Positions 53,984 to 61,668 of a stretch of DNA of 64,000 bases are shown here, piece by piece. The DNA is taken from NCBI GenBank assembly GCA_963821135.1, contig CAWGCR010000011.1, positions 744,001 through 808,000 of the forward strand. The letters are read 5' to 3'. This DNA comes from UBA10428 sp963821135 (GTDB lineage: Bacteria > Bacteroidota > Bacteroidia > Bacteroidales > UBA10428). Position numbers and translations under genes: made by a program. Every line of letters begins with the position of its first letter. The stretch's first letter is position 1. The notes beneath the pieces were generated by a model. The model was not told the DNA's origin. It was given only the letters and a program-made list of their open reading frames with translations, and did not search any database.

Positions 53984-55816
53984 TTATTTAACCACTACCC
54001 TGAATACCTTAGATAGCTGATCATTTTCAACTTTCACAATAACAATTCCAGAAGCTTTCATTTTTCTCATGTCAATACTTGTAGTACTTTCAGTAGCTAC
54101 TTGAGAATAAAATCTTCTTCCATCGATTGAAAAGAGAGAGATTGATGCTCCTGTGTTCTGTCCAACATTAACGTTCAACATATCAGAAGCTGGATTTGGA
54201 TAGACTGAAACATTTGAAAAAGCATCGACCTCTTTGATACCAGTTGTTTGTTCAAATGCTATTGTCTTTGCCGTCAGATTAATAGTAATCAGATAGGTCC
54301 CTGCATTTTCCACCATCCATTTGTTATCATCCCCGTAAGAATTACCGTTAGCACACGGCCTTATCTGATAGGTCGTTGCAGTAGCGGCATCCGCTCCATT
54401 TGTTAATGCAGTTATTTCATCTCCCTGATCCCAAGCTACATTTTGGGTCGCAAATTTAATCTCACTGGCGATTAAAGGACCTTCCCATGTGAAAATTGTC
54501 GGATCTGTTCCATCCACTACCATGGGAATAGCATTTGGAAGATCCCAACCTACAGGACAAGCATCACCAATAACATACAATTGTTGATACTGACCTTGTA
54601 GTTCAAATGCTATTGTCCCTAACTCCACATCAATAGTAATCAGATAGATCCCTGCAGCATCCACCATCCATTTGTTATCATCCCCCGTACAACTACCACC
54701 ACCACACGCCCTTATCTGAAAGTCCGTTGCAGTAGCGGCATCCGCTCCATTTGTTAATGCAGTTATTTCATCTCCCTGATCCCAAGCTACATTTTGGGTC
54801 GCAAATTTAATCTCACTGGCGATTAAAGGACCTTTCCATGTGAAAATATTCGCATCTGTTCCATCCACTTTCATGGGAATAGCATTTGGAAGATCCCAAC
54901 CTACAGGACAAGCATCACCAATAACATACAATTGTGGATATGGATACTCAGTCTGAACAGCTTCAGCAATATTATCAAGATAAACTGTAGCACCGGCCGT
55001 TCTGGCTGCAGCCGGGAAATCCGGGAAAATTACGAATCTTGGATATTCATATCCAATGGCGTTCTTAAAGTTATATGTAAGTAATTCCCACTCATCTGTT
55101 TTTGTATTGGTGGCAAACAGTTCAAGGATTGGTCCACCATTGCTGCTATTTTCAACCTTAAGTGCGGTGCGGCCAATCACTGACTTATACACCATCATGG
55201 TCAGGGTATGGTACTCTTCGGTAAATTTGATGGTATCATAAGCAGAAGTCCAGGCACCTGCCCACTGGTCCGCATTGTCATGTACAACAAACTTTAACGC
55301 ATTGGCAGATGTATTGATTCCTGATGCGGAAGGGTTGGGAACAATGGCGAATTCAGAACAGTCCACGGGATCCGGCCCCAGGCTGAATGTCGCCCACGAA
55401 TTGTCAGTGGCGTTTTCAAAAGTTACCGGCAAGAGGTTGTTTACAGCTACGTCAGCTGGACGGTCACCCCAGGTGAAGGATAAATTTTCATCCTCGCCTG
55501 TGAAAACGTGAACCCTGTCGGAAGATATAGGCTCGCCATTATCCCAGCCGGTATTCTTAAAGAATTTAAATTCATAAAATCTTTCGCACATAGGCAGGGT
55601 GACGCTGAAAATTCCGTCCGCATCATTGTCGAACATTTCAAGCGCTGCATTATCTCCTGGTGCCGGCCAGCCCCATGCGGCACCTGAAATGAACACGCGG
55701 TCAGCAGCAGCAAAGCCTCCCCCGGTCGTGTCTAGGTTAAAAGTAACGTTTCCCTGCGCTGCGACCCAGCTAAAGGCCGTAAACAGGAAAACAATAATCA
55801 TAGTAAATTTTTTCAT
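53984..55816 (-). CDS. secreted protein with tandem SusE/F-like domains and T9SS sorting domain
   Basis: A 610-residue protein. A signal peptide (MKKFTMIIVFLFTAFSWVAAQ) precedes a beta-sandwich domain (about 22-120, FISGAAWGWPAPG and FYEFKFFKNTGWDNGEP) with the look of a starch-binding or CBM-like module, then a jelly-roll domain (about 130-285) with PRFVIFPDFP and TVYLDNIAEA. Residues 289-405 and 406-522 are two nearly identical 117-residue units starting LYVIGDACPVGWDLPNAIPM, similar to SusE/SusF starch-binding domains. The last 75 residues form a T9SS tail. Probable surface glycan binder; ligand unknown. Confidence 0.82.
   Translation of the reverse strand: MKKFTMIIVFLFTAFSWVAAQGNVTFNLDTTGGGFAAADRVFISGAAWGWPAPGDNAALEMFDNDADGIFSVTLPMCERFYEFKFFKNTGWDNGEPISSDRVHVFTGEDENLSFTWGDRPADVAVNNLLPVTFENATDNSWATFSLGPDPVDCSEFAIVPNPSASGINTSANALKFVVHDNADQWAGAWTSAYDTIKFTEEYHTLTMMVYKSVIGRTALKVENSSNGGPILELFATNTKTDEWELLTYNFKNAIGYEYPRFVIFPDFPAAARTAGATVYLDNIAEAVQTEYPYPQLYVIGDACPVGWDLPNAIPMKVDGTDANIFTWKGPLIASEIKFATQNVAWDQGDEITALTNGADAATATDFQIRACGGGSCTGDDNKWMVDAAGIYLITIDVELGTIAFELQGQYQQLYVIGDACPVGWDLPNAIPMVVDGTDPTIFTWEGPLIASEIKFATQNVAWDQGDEITALTNGADAATATTYQIRPCANGNSYGDDNKWMVENAGTYLITINLTAKTIAFEQTTGIKEVDAFSNVSVYPNPASDMLNVNVGQNTGASISLFSIDGRRFYSQVATESTTSIDMRKMKASGIVIVKVENDQLSKVFRVVVK
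54251..54952 (-). repeat. tandem duplication of 351 bp inside the SusE/F-like gene
   Basis: Two consecutive 351-bp units (54251-54601 and 54602-54952) are nearly identical for long stretches, for example the DNA around CCAACCTACAGGACAAGCAT and GATCCCAAGCTACATTTTGG. The period is an exact multiple of three (117 codons). The least similar part is the linker before each unit, as expected of a recent intragenic duplication. Confidence 0.9.
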
Positions 55817-55870
55817 AGTAGTATGTATTAGATTTTAAAATAAAGTATGTTGAGAAGTTTTTAGAGGAAA

Positions 55871-55901
55871 ATTTAAACCGCCCTCATTTTGCGGTTTAAA
55901 T
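55871..55901 (-). promoter_or_regulatory. 11-bp inverted repeat upstream of the SusE/F-like gene
   Basis: ATTTAAACCGC (55871-55881) and GCGGTTTAAAT (55891-55901) form a perfect stem with a 9-nt loop, 55 bp upstream of the start at 55816. It could be an operator or a leader hairpin; no T-tract follows on the minus strand. Same AAACCGC core as the repeat at 15811. Confidence 0.4.
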
Positions 55902-56013
55902 GGAAGATAATTTGGCACATCAAAAAAACAAATCTTTTGGTACCACCATATAAATGTACTGTAGTTTCTTCTAAAATCCTCATTTAACTCCTTAATTTTT
56001 TAGTTGTATCATA

Positions 56014-56055
56014 CATAATCATGAGGTCGGCGGTTCAACCCCGCCTCTCGCTCCA
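56014..56055 (+). other. 3' fragment of tRNA-Met (probable attachment-site scar)
   Basis: CATAATCATGAGGTC followed by the T-arm GGCGG-TTCAACC-CCGCC and TCTCGCT reads as the anticodon (CAT) to acceptor end of an elongator tRNA-Met. The 5' half is missing: the bases before CAT (GTATCATA) do not complete the anticodon stem or loop. Integrative elements commonly recombine at a tRNA 3' end and leave such a copy. No second copy is in the window, so the other boundary would be elsewhere. Confidence 0.65.
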
Positions 56056-56280
56056 CTCGGGAGGGGTATGAACCCCACCCAGTCCTTTAAAGACCTAATT
56101 TGAGGTAATGTATCTTAAAAAAATTAGCTGTTAATGATTTAGGTATCACAAAGCATGAATCTCTATTTAATATAATCGCCTGTAATACAAACAGATAAGG
56201 TAATTCCTGTATATCATACAAAAAATATATTTGAGAGAGAAAGATAGAATTATTATATAAGATAAAAGGGGGCACTATAA

Positions 56281-56346
56281 AAAGGAAAATGAATTGCGTA
56301 AAACCCTTCCCTAAGGGAAATTTAGTTGTTCTTGCTAATTAATGTC
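56281..56346. repeat. 66-bp intergenic repeat, copy A
   Basis: This segment matches 58262-58327 over 66 bp with only a few mismatches. The shared core contains CCCTTCCCTAAGGG, a small palindromic hairpin, followed by AAATTTAGTT. Both copies lie in non-coding DNA of the accessory region in the same orientation. Function unknown; could be an insertion remnant or regulatory repeat. Confidence 0.75.
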
Positions 56347-56377
56347 TACCCTGAGATATTATGGGAATACCAAGCAT

Positions 56378-56596
56378 TTAAATCCTGTGTGAGTCCTCTA
56401 TGAAGCCGTAGTGGCGAGATCTTTTTGTTTTGATGTCATTGCTCCACCAGAAATTATATGGCTTATTTCGGGACAGTTTCCTTAGGTTAGAAAAGCCATT
56501 CTTTACATACCGGACAGGCATATTTTGGACGATCTCTTTTCGGGAGGGATAATCTACCACTAAGAATTTTAAAGCTCTATTTTGCTGTAGTGTCAT
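56378..56596 (-). repeat. degenerate repeat module, copy 2 (open frame of 72 codons)
   Basis: The minus strand here is open from ATG 56596: it begins MTLQQNRALKFLVVDYPSRK and continues YVKNGFSNLRKL. Its start aligns with copies 1 (53450-53560) and, more distantly, 3 (58108-58200), which have stops. I know no family for it; a decayed small repeated coding unit is more likely than three independent genes. Keep as a repeat rather than a confident gene. Confidence 0.4.
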
Positions 56597-56801
56597 TGAA
56601 ATTGTAAAAAGAAGCCGGCACTGAAATGTACTCTTAATTATTTATAATCGACATTTGCTGCTTCAATTGCAAAATATGGTGCAATGGCAGCTACAAACAC
56701 GATTGTTATCCATCTATATTTCCTTAAGGATAATCTAAAAGTATCATAATTTAAGAAGGACAGGGTAAAATAGAATTCAACATAATTCCCCACAACTTAA
56801 C

Positions 56802-56885
56802 GAACCGCTGTATACGAGACCCTTACGTACAGTGGTGTGAAAGCCTCTCCCTGTCAGCATTTACTGGCGGGGCGGGCTATTCGAT
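56802..56885 (+). mobile_element. 3' remnant of a group II intron (domains V and VI)
   Basis: GAACCGCTGTATACGAGA continues to TACAGTGGTGTGA. ACCGCTGTA (56804-56812) pairs with TACAGTGGT (56828-56836), with one G-T wobble and a CG bulge, the shape of domain V with an ACCGC (CGC-triad) start as in class C introns. A domain VI-like stem follows: CCCTGTCAG with CTGGCGGGG, then CTATTCGATT, close to the usual CTACTCGATT intron end. The distal domain V helix is mismatched and no reverse transcriptase is present, so it is a decayed fragment. Confidence 0.65.
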
Positions 56886-56911
56886 TGTGTTTTCGTGCTT
56901 TATTCTCCGCA

Positions 56912-56935
56912 GTCTGTCCGTGCGTTGGGACAGAC
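56912..56935. other. 8-bp perfect hairpin beside the group II intron remnant
   Basis: GTCTGTCC (56912-56919) and GGACAGAC (56928-56935) form a perfect stem around an 8-nt loop, 27 bp after the intron end and 40 bp before the transglutaminase stop. Class C introns target hairpin terminators, so the neighbour may be related to the target. No T-tract is seen. Confidence 0.4.
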
Positions 56936-56974
56936 ATACTTGATTGGTCCAAAAAAAAGTTTGTAGATTAATAA

Positions 56975-57928
56975 TTAAAAAGGTTTTTCAAAAAAATAAT
57001 TCATATCATTAATAAAAACCCAATTTGGCCTATTATCTCCTTCATTAATATTAAATGCTTTGGGTGATAATAAAACATATCTAGCATCTTCTGATGATTC
57101 ATAACCGAATTCGCTTTTAACAGGACAAAGAACCTGGAAGCTATTTTTCGCCATATAAACAGCGTACCAATTGTTGTATGAATCAAATGGAATACCCCAT
57201 AAGCGCAGCGGGTCATCCATAGGTATAATAATGGACTTGAAATATGGGGTAATACCAGTTTTATATATTTCACGAATTTCCAAAAATCCGAGAATTTCAC
57301 CTGATTCATCAACAAAATATGTGTTAAAAGTAGGATCTAGGCAAATCCATTTTTGAAGTGTAGTGGAATATACAGAAACAGTCGAATGAACATCACCTTC
57401 CGGTGCTATTGGTTTAAAAATAATTCGGCGTGAACTATAGCCCAATGACAGCAATACTTCATTTAAAACCAAGGACTTCATTTTACAATTTATATAATTT
57501 CCCTTTTCTTGAACAAATTCAATTATACTAAATGCATCCTTTTCTTTTGGTACACCATACTCGGCCTCATTTCTATGAAGCATTTTATGAACCCATTCCA
57601 TCAAATTTATTAATCTTTCTATTTCATTGCCTTTACCCGCTACTTTTTCAAGATCATATTTTTCACGAAGACGATTTAAATTTTCATCATTTGTATTAGT
57701 ATAAACCCATGATGGTAAACTATTCTTAATGGAAATTGTATCAAATGATGGATATTCTTTTAGACGATCAATAAATACGGTATAGGCCGATTTTTGTTTT
57801 TCACTTAGCACAATCATATCATTGCTAACAATTATTAAATCTGATTTTTGTTGTGCGTAAGTAGAAAATATGGGAGTTACATAAATTACTAAAAAGCTGA
57901 CTATAGTTAATAGTATACCTTTTCTCAT
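56975..57928 (-). CDS. secreted transglutaminase-like protein
   Basis: A 317-residue protein starting at ATG 57928, where a signal peptide begins (MRKGILLTIVSFLVIYVTPIFSTYAQ); a longer frame to 57970 is less likely. A transglutaminase-like papain fold is suggested by Cys148 in YINCKMKSLVLNEVLLSLGY, His181 in EGDVHSTVSVY and Asp198 in WICLDPTFN. This Cys-His-Asp order matches the superfamily, which includes peptide hydrolases and cross-linkers. No T9SS domain, so it is probably periplasmic. Between the intron fragment and the repeat-bearing gap. Confidence 0.75.
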   Translation of the reverse strand: MRKGILLTIVSFLVIYVTPIFSTYAQQKSDLIIVSNDMIVLSEKQKSAYTVFIDRLKEYPSFDTISIKNSLPSWVYTNTNDENLNRLREKYDLEKVAGKGNEIERLINLMEWVHKMLHRNEAEYGVPKEKDAFSIIEFVQEKGNYINCKMKSLVLNEVLLSLGYSSRRIIFKPIAPEGDVHSTVSVYSTTLQKWICLDPTFNTYFVDESGEILGFLEIREIYKTGITPYFKSIIIPMDDPLRLWGIPFDSYNNWYAVYMAKNSFQVLCPVKSEFGYESSEDARYVLLSPKAFNINEGDNRPNWVFINDMNYFFEKPF

Positions 57929-58107
57929 TTTTATTAGTTTTAAATTATTCTGTTTATCAATTATGTTCATTTAACAAGTCTTGAATTATAGTCAAAAATA
58001 ATCAATTTAAAAATCGCTTCTTTATGAGCAGGGTGTTTCCTTTGCATGAAACACAACAACTCAATAGAGTGAAAGCTATATCTATTATCCCTATAACGAT
58101 ATTCATA

Positions 58108-58200
58108 ATATCTTTTATACCTATGGCAAATTAGGGGCGATCTCCCTTATAGTAGTATAATAGTCCAAAAAGCACCCAAAAGGCCTATTTCGCCTCAATG
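58108..58200 (-). repeat. degenerate repeat module, copy 3
   Basis: On the minus strand this stretch reads ...EAK*AFWVLFGLLYYYKGD..., in line with the NRALKFLVVDYPSRKE segment of copy 2 and with stops. Identity is low, so the relation is tentative. Confidence 0.25.
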
Positions 58201-58261
58201 TCACAAAAAAGATTTATTTTGAGAACTAAACTAATTACATAAAAAAACGGGGCTATTCCGA

Positions 58262-58327
58262 AAAGGAAATCAAATTGCGTAAAACCCTTCCCTAAGGGAA
58301 ATTTAGTTATTCATGCTAATTAATGTC
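58262..58327. repeat. 66-bp intergenic repeat, copy B
   Basis: Second copy of the CCCTTCCCTAAGGG-containing repeat, 1.98 kb from copy A in the same orientation. It ends 19 bp before the stop of the LRR gene, where it could contribute to 3'-end formation. Confidence 0.75.
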
Positions 58328-58345
58328 ACAGAAAAGTAGAGAGTT

Positions 58346-59710
58346 TTATTCAATCTGTAGCTTCTGAGTATACAGCTGCTCGTTATTCAGGACTGTTATA
58401 AAGTATAATCCTGGTTCAAATCCAGACACATCAATACCCTCAAGTATTCCGTGCATTGTTTTGCTGAAAACCATTGTACCACCAATGGTATAAAGCTTAA
58501 TGGTTTTATTCTTTGCATTCTCAACCCTTATATTCAGGATAGCATCAGTCGGATTTGGGTAAATATATACTCCGGGTTCGCCTTCATATGAATATGAAAC
58601 AGATGGAGGATCATCGGTTGTAAAATACACACCGGGGCTGTCCTCTGAATCAACAATATCCTCCTCAAATTCCTCCCAAACGTAAACTGCAGAGAGCTTT
58701 GGCATATGTCTAATACTTACATCCTCTAAAGCCGTATTATTAGAAATATCCAAATAGGTTAGTGGGTTATGGTTTAGTTCTAGTGTTAATAGTGCAGTAT
58801 TATTCGAAACATCCAGATAGGTTAATTGGTTAAGGCTGCAATGAAATTTTAATAACGCAGTATTATTAGAAACATCCAGACTGGTTAATTGGTTACCTAC
58901 GCAACTTAAATCTATTAACGTAGTATTATCAGAAACATCCAGACTGGTTAATTGGTTATAGCTGCAATCCAATCTTGTTAAATCAGTATTATTAGAAACA
59001 TCCAGACTGGTTAATTGATTTTGCCAACAATCCAAGATAGATAAAACAGTATTACTAGAAACATCCAGGCTGGTTAGTTGGTTAATACCACAAATTAATT
59101 CCGTTAAATCAGTATTATTCGAAACATCCAGACTGGTTAATTGGTTATTAGAACAAAAAAAACGTTCTAGAGCCGTATTATTAGAAACATCCAGATGGGT
59201 TAATTGATTGAGGTCGCAAGATAAAATTGTTAAAGCAGCGCAACCATAAACATCCAGAAAGGTTAATTGGTTTCCTTCACAATAAAACCATTCTAGAGCC
59301 GTATTATTCGAAACATCCAGGCTGGCTAATTGGTTATAGCCGCAATTTAATACTGATAATTCAGTATTATTAGCAACATCCAGACTGGTTAATTGGTTAT
59401 GAGCACAACCTAATTCTAATAGTTTTGTATTACTAGAAATATCAAGATTGGCTAATTGATTGCGATGGCACTTAATAGTACGCAAATTACTAAATGCTTC
59501 AATACCTGTCATATCTGAAATAGACTTTCCAATAACATCTAAAGTTGTTATCGCTTCTGCTTCTGTATAGCTGATTTCCTTATCAACATTAGCATCAACT
59601 CCTGCATCAATAAGAGCATAAAGAAAGTAAATATCGGGTATGTCAACATTCTGAGCATTAGAAATAATTGAAGTTGTTAGTATAAGAATTAATAGAATAA
59701 TTGTTTTCAT
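58346..59710 (-). CDS. secreted leucine-rich-repeat protein with T9SS sorting domain
   Basis: A 454-residue protein from ATG 59710 (MKTIILLILILTTSIISNAQ, signal peptide); the frame extends to 59827 but the added residues lie in the repeat element beyond. An EF-hand-like IDAGVDANVDKEIS segment precedes twelve 21-residue leucine-rich repeats (about 80-325), with consensus LTxLxCxxNQLTSLDVSNNTA. A linker with DSEDSPGVYF and a T9SS type A domain (GVYIYPNPTDAILNI, EPGLYFITVL) follow. Likely a surface binder; partner unknown. The cysteine in each repeat is regular. Confidence 0.88.
   Translation of the reverse strand: MKTIILLILILTTSIISNAQNVDIPDIYFLYALIDAGVDANVDKEISYTEAEAITTLDVIGKSISDMTGIEAFSNLRTIKCHRNQLANLDISSNTKLLELGCAHNQLTSLDVANNTELSVLNCGYNQLASLDVSNNTALEWFYCEGNQLTFLDVYGCAALTILSCDLNQLTHLDVSNNTALERFFCSNNQLTSLDVSNNTDLTELICGINQLTSLDVSSNTVLSILDCWQNQLTSLDVSNNTDLTRLDCSYNQLTSLDVSDNTTLIDLSCVGNQLTSLDVSNNTALLKFHCSLNQLTYLDVSNNTALLTLELNHNPLTYLDISNNTALEDVSIRHMPKLSAVYVWEEFEEDIVDSEDSPGVYFTTDDPPSVSYSYEGEPGVYIYPNPTDAILNIRVENAKNKTIKLYTIGGTMVFSKTMHGILEGIDVSGFEPGLYFITVLNNEQLYTQKLQIE
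58740..59470 (-). repeat. 63-bp tandem repeats encoding the LRR array
   Basis: About twelve units of 63 bp, each with the phrase GAAACATCCAGACTGGTTAA or near variants. The high DNA identity invites slippage or unequal crossover that would change copy number by whole 21-residue units. Confidence 0.9.
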
Positions 59711-59772
59711 GATGGGTAGTGCATGATGGAAATACAAGTTTACAAATTCAAAATTATATATGTCAATTAAAT

Positions 59773-59976
59773 TGCAAAATCCAGTCATGTTGACCACCCA
59801 AAACCGGACACGCTGTCCACTATACAATTATGAGATGCATTATAAATTAAATAATAGAAAGCACTATTCTTTAGCTACTACGATTGCGAAAAAGCCGGAA
59901 AGGGGGGATCAAACAAAATCGACGGAGGGGGTCAATTTACTCAGGTATTAGGTGGTCAGTACCATTGGAATTTGCA
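59773..59976 (+). mobile_element. MITE-like element copy 2, IS21-type ends
   Basis: A 204-bp copy of the element at 52662-52866, same orientation, about 97% identical. Here the two ends match over 26 positions with 20 identities (TGCAAA...TGACCACC), clearly an imperfect terminal inverted repeat. The two copies stand 7.1 kb apart as direct repeats and could recombine to delete the intervening DNA. Not coding. Confidence 0.78.
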
Positions 59977-60045
59977 GATGGTTTCTTGTGGGGAAAATTG
60001 ATAATAATATTCTAAATTGTAACTATTTTGTAACCCATATAAAGA

Positions 60046-60080
60046 AAACCCTATCTAAATCAATTTATTAGAGAGGGTTT
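60046..60080. terminator. hairpin AAACCCTATCT/AGAGAGGGTTT
   Basis: AAACCCT-A-TCT (60046-60056) pairs with AGA-G-AGGGTTT (60070-60080) with one mismatch around a 13-nt loop. It lies in the 350-bp gap 59977-60326 between element copy 2 and the Hip operon; with the terminator at 60201-60226 these are the only structures I see there. Confidence 0.5.
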
Positions 60081-60200
60081 CTTGTAGACAAGAGGTTTGA
60101 ACCTTTAGCTCGGCGAAGCCAAATATCTAACCTCAAAAGTAAATTCATTGTTTCTCGCAAAGTCAGAATATAAAAGGGTTTCAGAGGGTGGAAATAAAAA

Positions 60201-60226
60201 ACTCCCCATCAAATCTGATGAGGAGT
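60201..60226 (-). terminator. intrinsic terminator of the hipBST operon
   Basis: ACTCC-C-CATCA (60201-60211) and TGATG-A-GGAGT (60216-60226) form a stem with one mismatch and a 4-nt loop. On the minus strand it is followed by TTTTTTATTT, about 100 nt past the hipT stop. Good terminator for the operon. Confidence 0.8.
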
Positions 60227-60326
60227 CCTCTCTAGTAGCGGGGGTATGTGAAATATCGAACTTCGATTTGTTGAAGGATTGGGTGAAAGTTGTTGATTTT
60301 CTGAATGATTCCAGTAGATATATTAG

Positions 60327-61334
60327 TTAGACCATATTAAGCATCCCCAATCGTTCGTTATAGTGGTTTCTATAAAGATTCTTGGTTTCCTTATCCAGAA
60401 AAGACCTATTAATCAAGTTCTCTACTTCAGGTTGTTTTTTCAGAAAGGGGGCAAGTATTATTATTACTCTGCTTTCGTTTATTCCAATTGTTTTTCCGAA
60501 TTCAATGAAATCTTCCTTGCAAGGATGGTGATCTGGATTTTGAATTCTACAATTGGACCAATGCCATTCTTTAAAAAGATCATCCTCTAATGCAAATGGA
60601 CTTTCTTCATCAACATGAATTCTTGTGTCCAATAGGTCATATGCAGGACTTAAAACATAGTCCCCATCTATGGTTTCTAATAGAGAGAAATTTTTTAGAT
60701 GAGCATCCCCATTAGAGAACAAAAAATTAAAGATCACTACACTATAATATTTATCCATCTCAACTTTCCAGGCTCCTACATGTTTTTTAATAAGTTCAGC
60801 AATACCCTCATAGGAATAATTGTATTTGAAGCTTTTTCCTGCATTTTCTTCTGTTTTACCTGCCAGGGATGCAAAATCTTCTTTTCCACGTTTGAATCCA
60901 TCTGGACCGATATCAAATCGTTTTGTAATGTATGCGGGTTCATTATTGATGAAAAAAACTATTCCGTTTTCTGCAGTTTGGATTTTATATACTTGAGAGG
61001 CGATTTGCATTGTTAAATGCTCATTTACTGGAACCATGCTTGTCCTTAGTAGTCCATGGGGTTTAGGTTTAAGTATATAAGTGCCTTGTTCTTTTTCTTC
61101 TGTTAATCGTAGATTGTTTTTTTCAAGTAGCACTGAATACTTTTCCTGTACACCGGATATAGAAATTCTTTTTTGATTTTGCATGAACTTTTTTTGATCC
61201 ACTTCATCAACTTCTGGGGCATTATATGGTAAAATATGACTTACCTTTTTCCCATTAAACATTCTTCGAAGGAAACGAGGACTGTATTTTGAAAATCCCT
61301 CAGATAATAACCCAGGGCAATTTTTTATTTCCAT
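60327..61334 (-). CDS. hipT: HipT-like serine/threonine kinase toxin
   Basis: A 335-residue HipA-fold kinase lacking the HipA N-terminal subdomain, which is encoded separately upstream. The Gly-rich loop is RISISGVQEK with Ser58 and Ser60, the paired SxS that E. coli HipT carries at about 57 and 59 and autophosphorylates. The catalytic aspartate lies at Asp210 in FSNGDAHLKNFSLL, and the metal aspartate is Asp233 in SPAYDLLDT; these positions closely match E. coli HipT, whose reported target is tryptophanyl-tRNA synthetase. The length also agrees. It begins 10 bp after hipS. The target here is unknown. Confidence 0.88.
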   Translation of the reverse strand: MEIKNCPGLLSEGFSKYSPRFLRRMFNGKKVSHILPYNAPEVDEVDQKKFMQNQKRISISGVQEKYSVLLEKNNLRLTEEKEQGTYILKPKPHGLLRTSMVPVNEHLTMQIASQVYKIQTAENGIVFFINNEPAYITKRFDIGPDGFKRGKEDFASLAGKTEENAGKSFKYNYSYEGIAELIKKHVGAWKVEMDKYYSVVIFNFLFSNGDAHLKNFSLLETIDGDYVLSPAYDLLDTRIHVDEESPFALEDDLFKEWHWSNCRIQNPDHHPCKEDFIEFGKTIGINESRVIIILAPFLKKQPEVENLINRSFLDKETKNLYRNHYNERLGMLNMV

Positions 61335-61344
61335 ATCATTCTTC

Positions 61345-61668
61345 CTAATCTATCTGTTTAACTGTAATGGCACCAATGGTATCATATTGAGCAGTGGCCA
61401 GCAATAAGCCAAAAAAATCTTTTTCGTTGATCCTTAATTGCTTCGATTGAAGTGCCTTATTCGTCCCTTCTGAAAGCATATTAAAAAAAAAGGGGAACAG
61501 GTATTCAGAAGTATATGTTAATTGCGTTTTGGGTATTGTCAGACTAATGCCAGGTTTTGAATTATCGTTGTAATACCCCGAATCGTATGTAAATGTATAA
61601 CTACCACTATCAGTTTCTGACAAGATACCTGCTAAGACTCTATTTCTATATACTTCCGCACGTCTCAT
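61345..61668 (-). CDS. hipS: HipS-like small antitoxin (HipA N-terminal subdomain)
   Basis: A 107-residue protein equal to the N-subdomain 1 of HipA as a free polypeptide. Features shared with HipA_N are AEVYRNRVLAGILSE, FTYDSGYYND, GISLTIPKT and YLFPFFFNMLSEGTNK. In the HipBST type this small protein, not HipB, is the antitoxin that blocks HipT. The ATG overlaps the hipB stop by 4 bp (ATGA on the minus strand), and hipT follows after 10 bp. The order and lengths strongly support the tripartite form. Confidence 0.87.
   Translation of the reverse strand: MRRAEVYRNRVLAGILSETDSGSYTFTYDSGYYNDNSKPGISLTIPKTQLTYTSEYLFPFFFNMLSEGTNKALQSKQLRINEKDFFGLLLATAQYDTIGAITVKQID

Noticed and set aside
58740..59470. 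Regular 63-bp repeats resembling a CRISPR array
   Set aside because: The repeats are codon-aligned within an LRR gene, there are no unique spacers of constant length and no cas genes.
60327..61668. hipS and hipT as one HipA gene split by a frameshift
   Set aside because: Each has its own start and stop, the gap is 10 bp, and the lengths and SIS loop match separate HipS and HipT.
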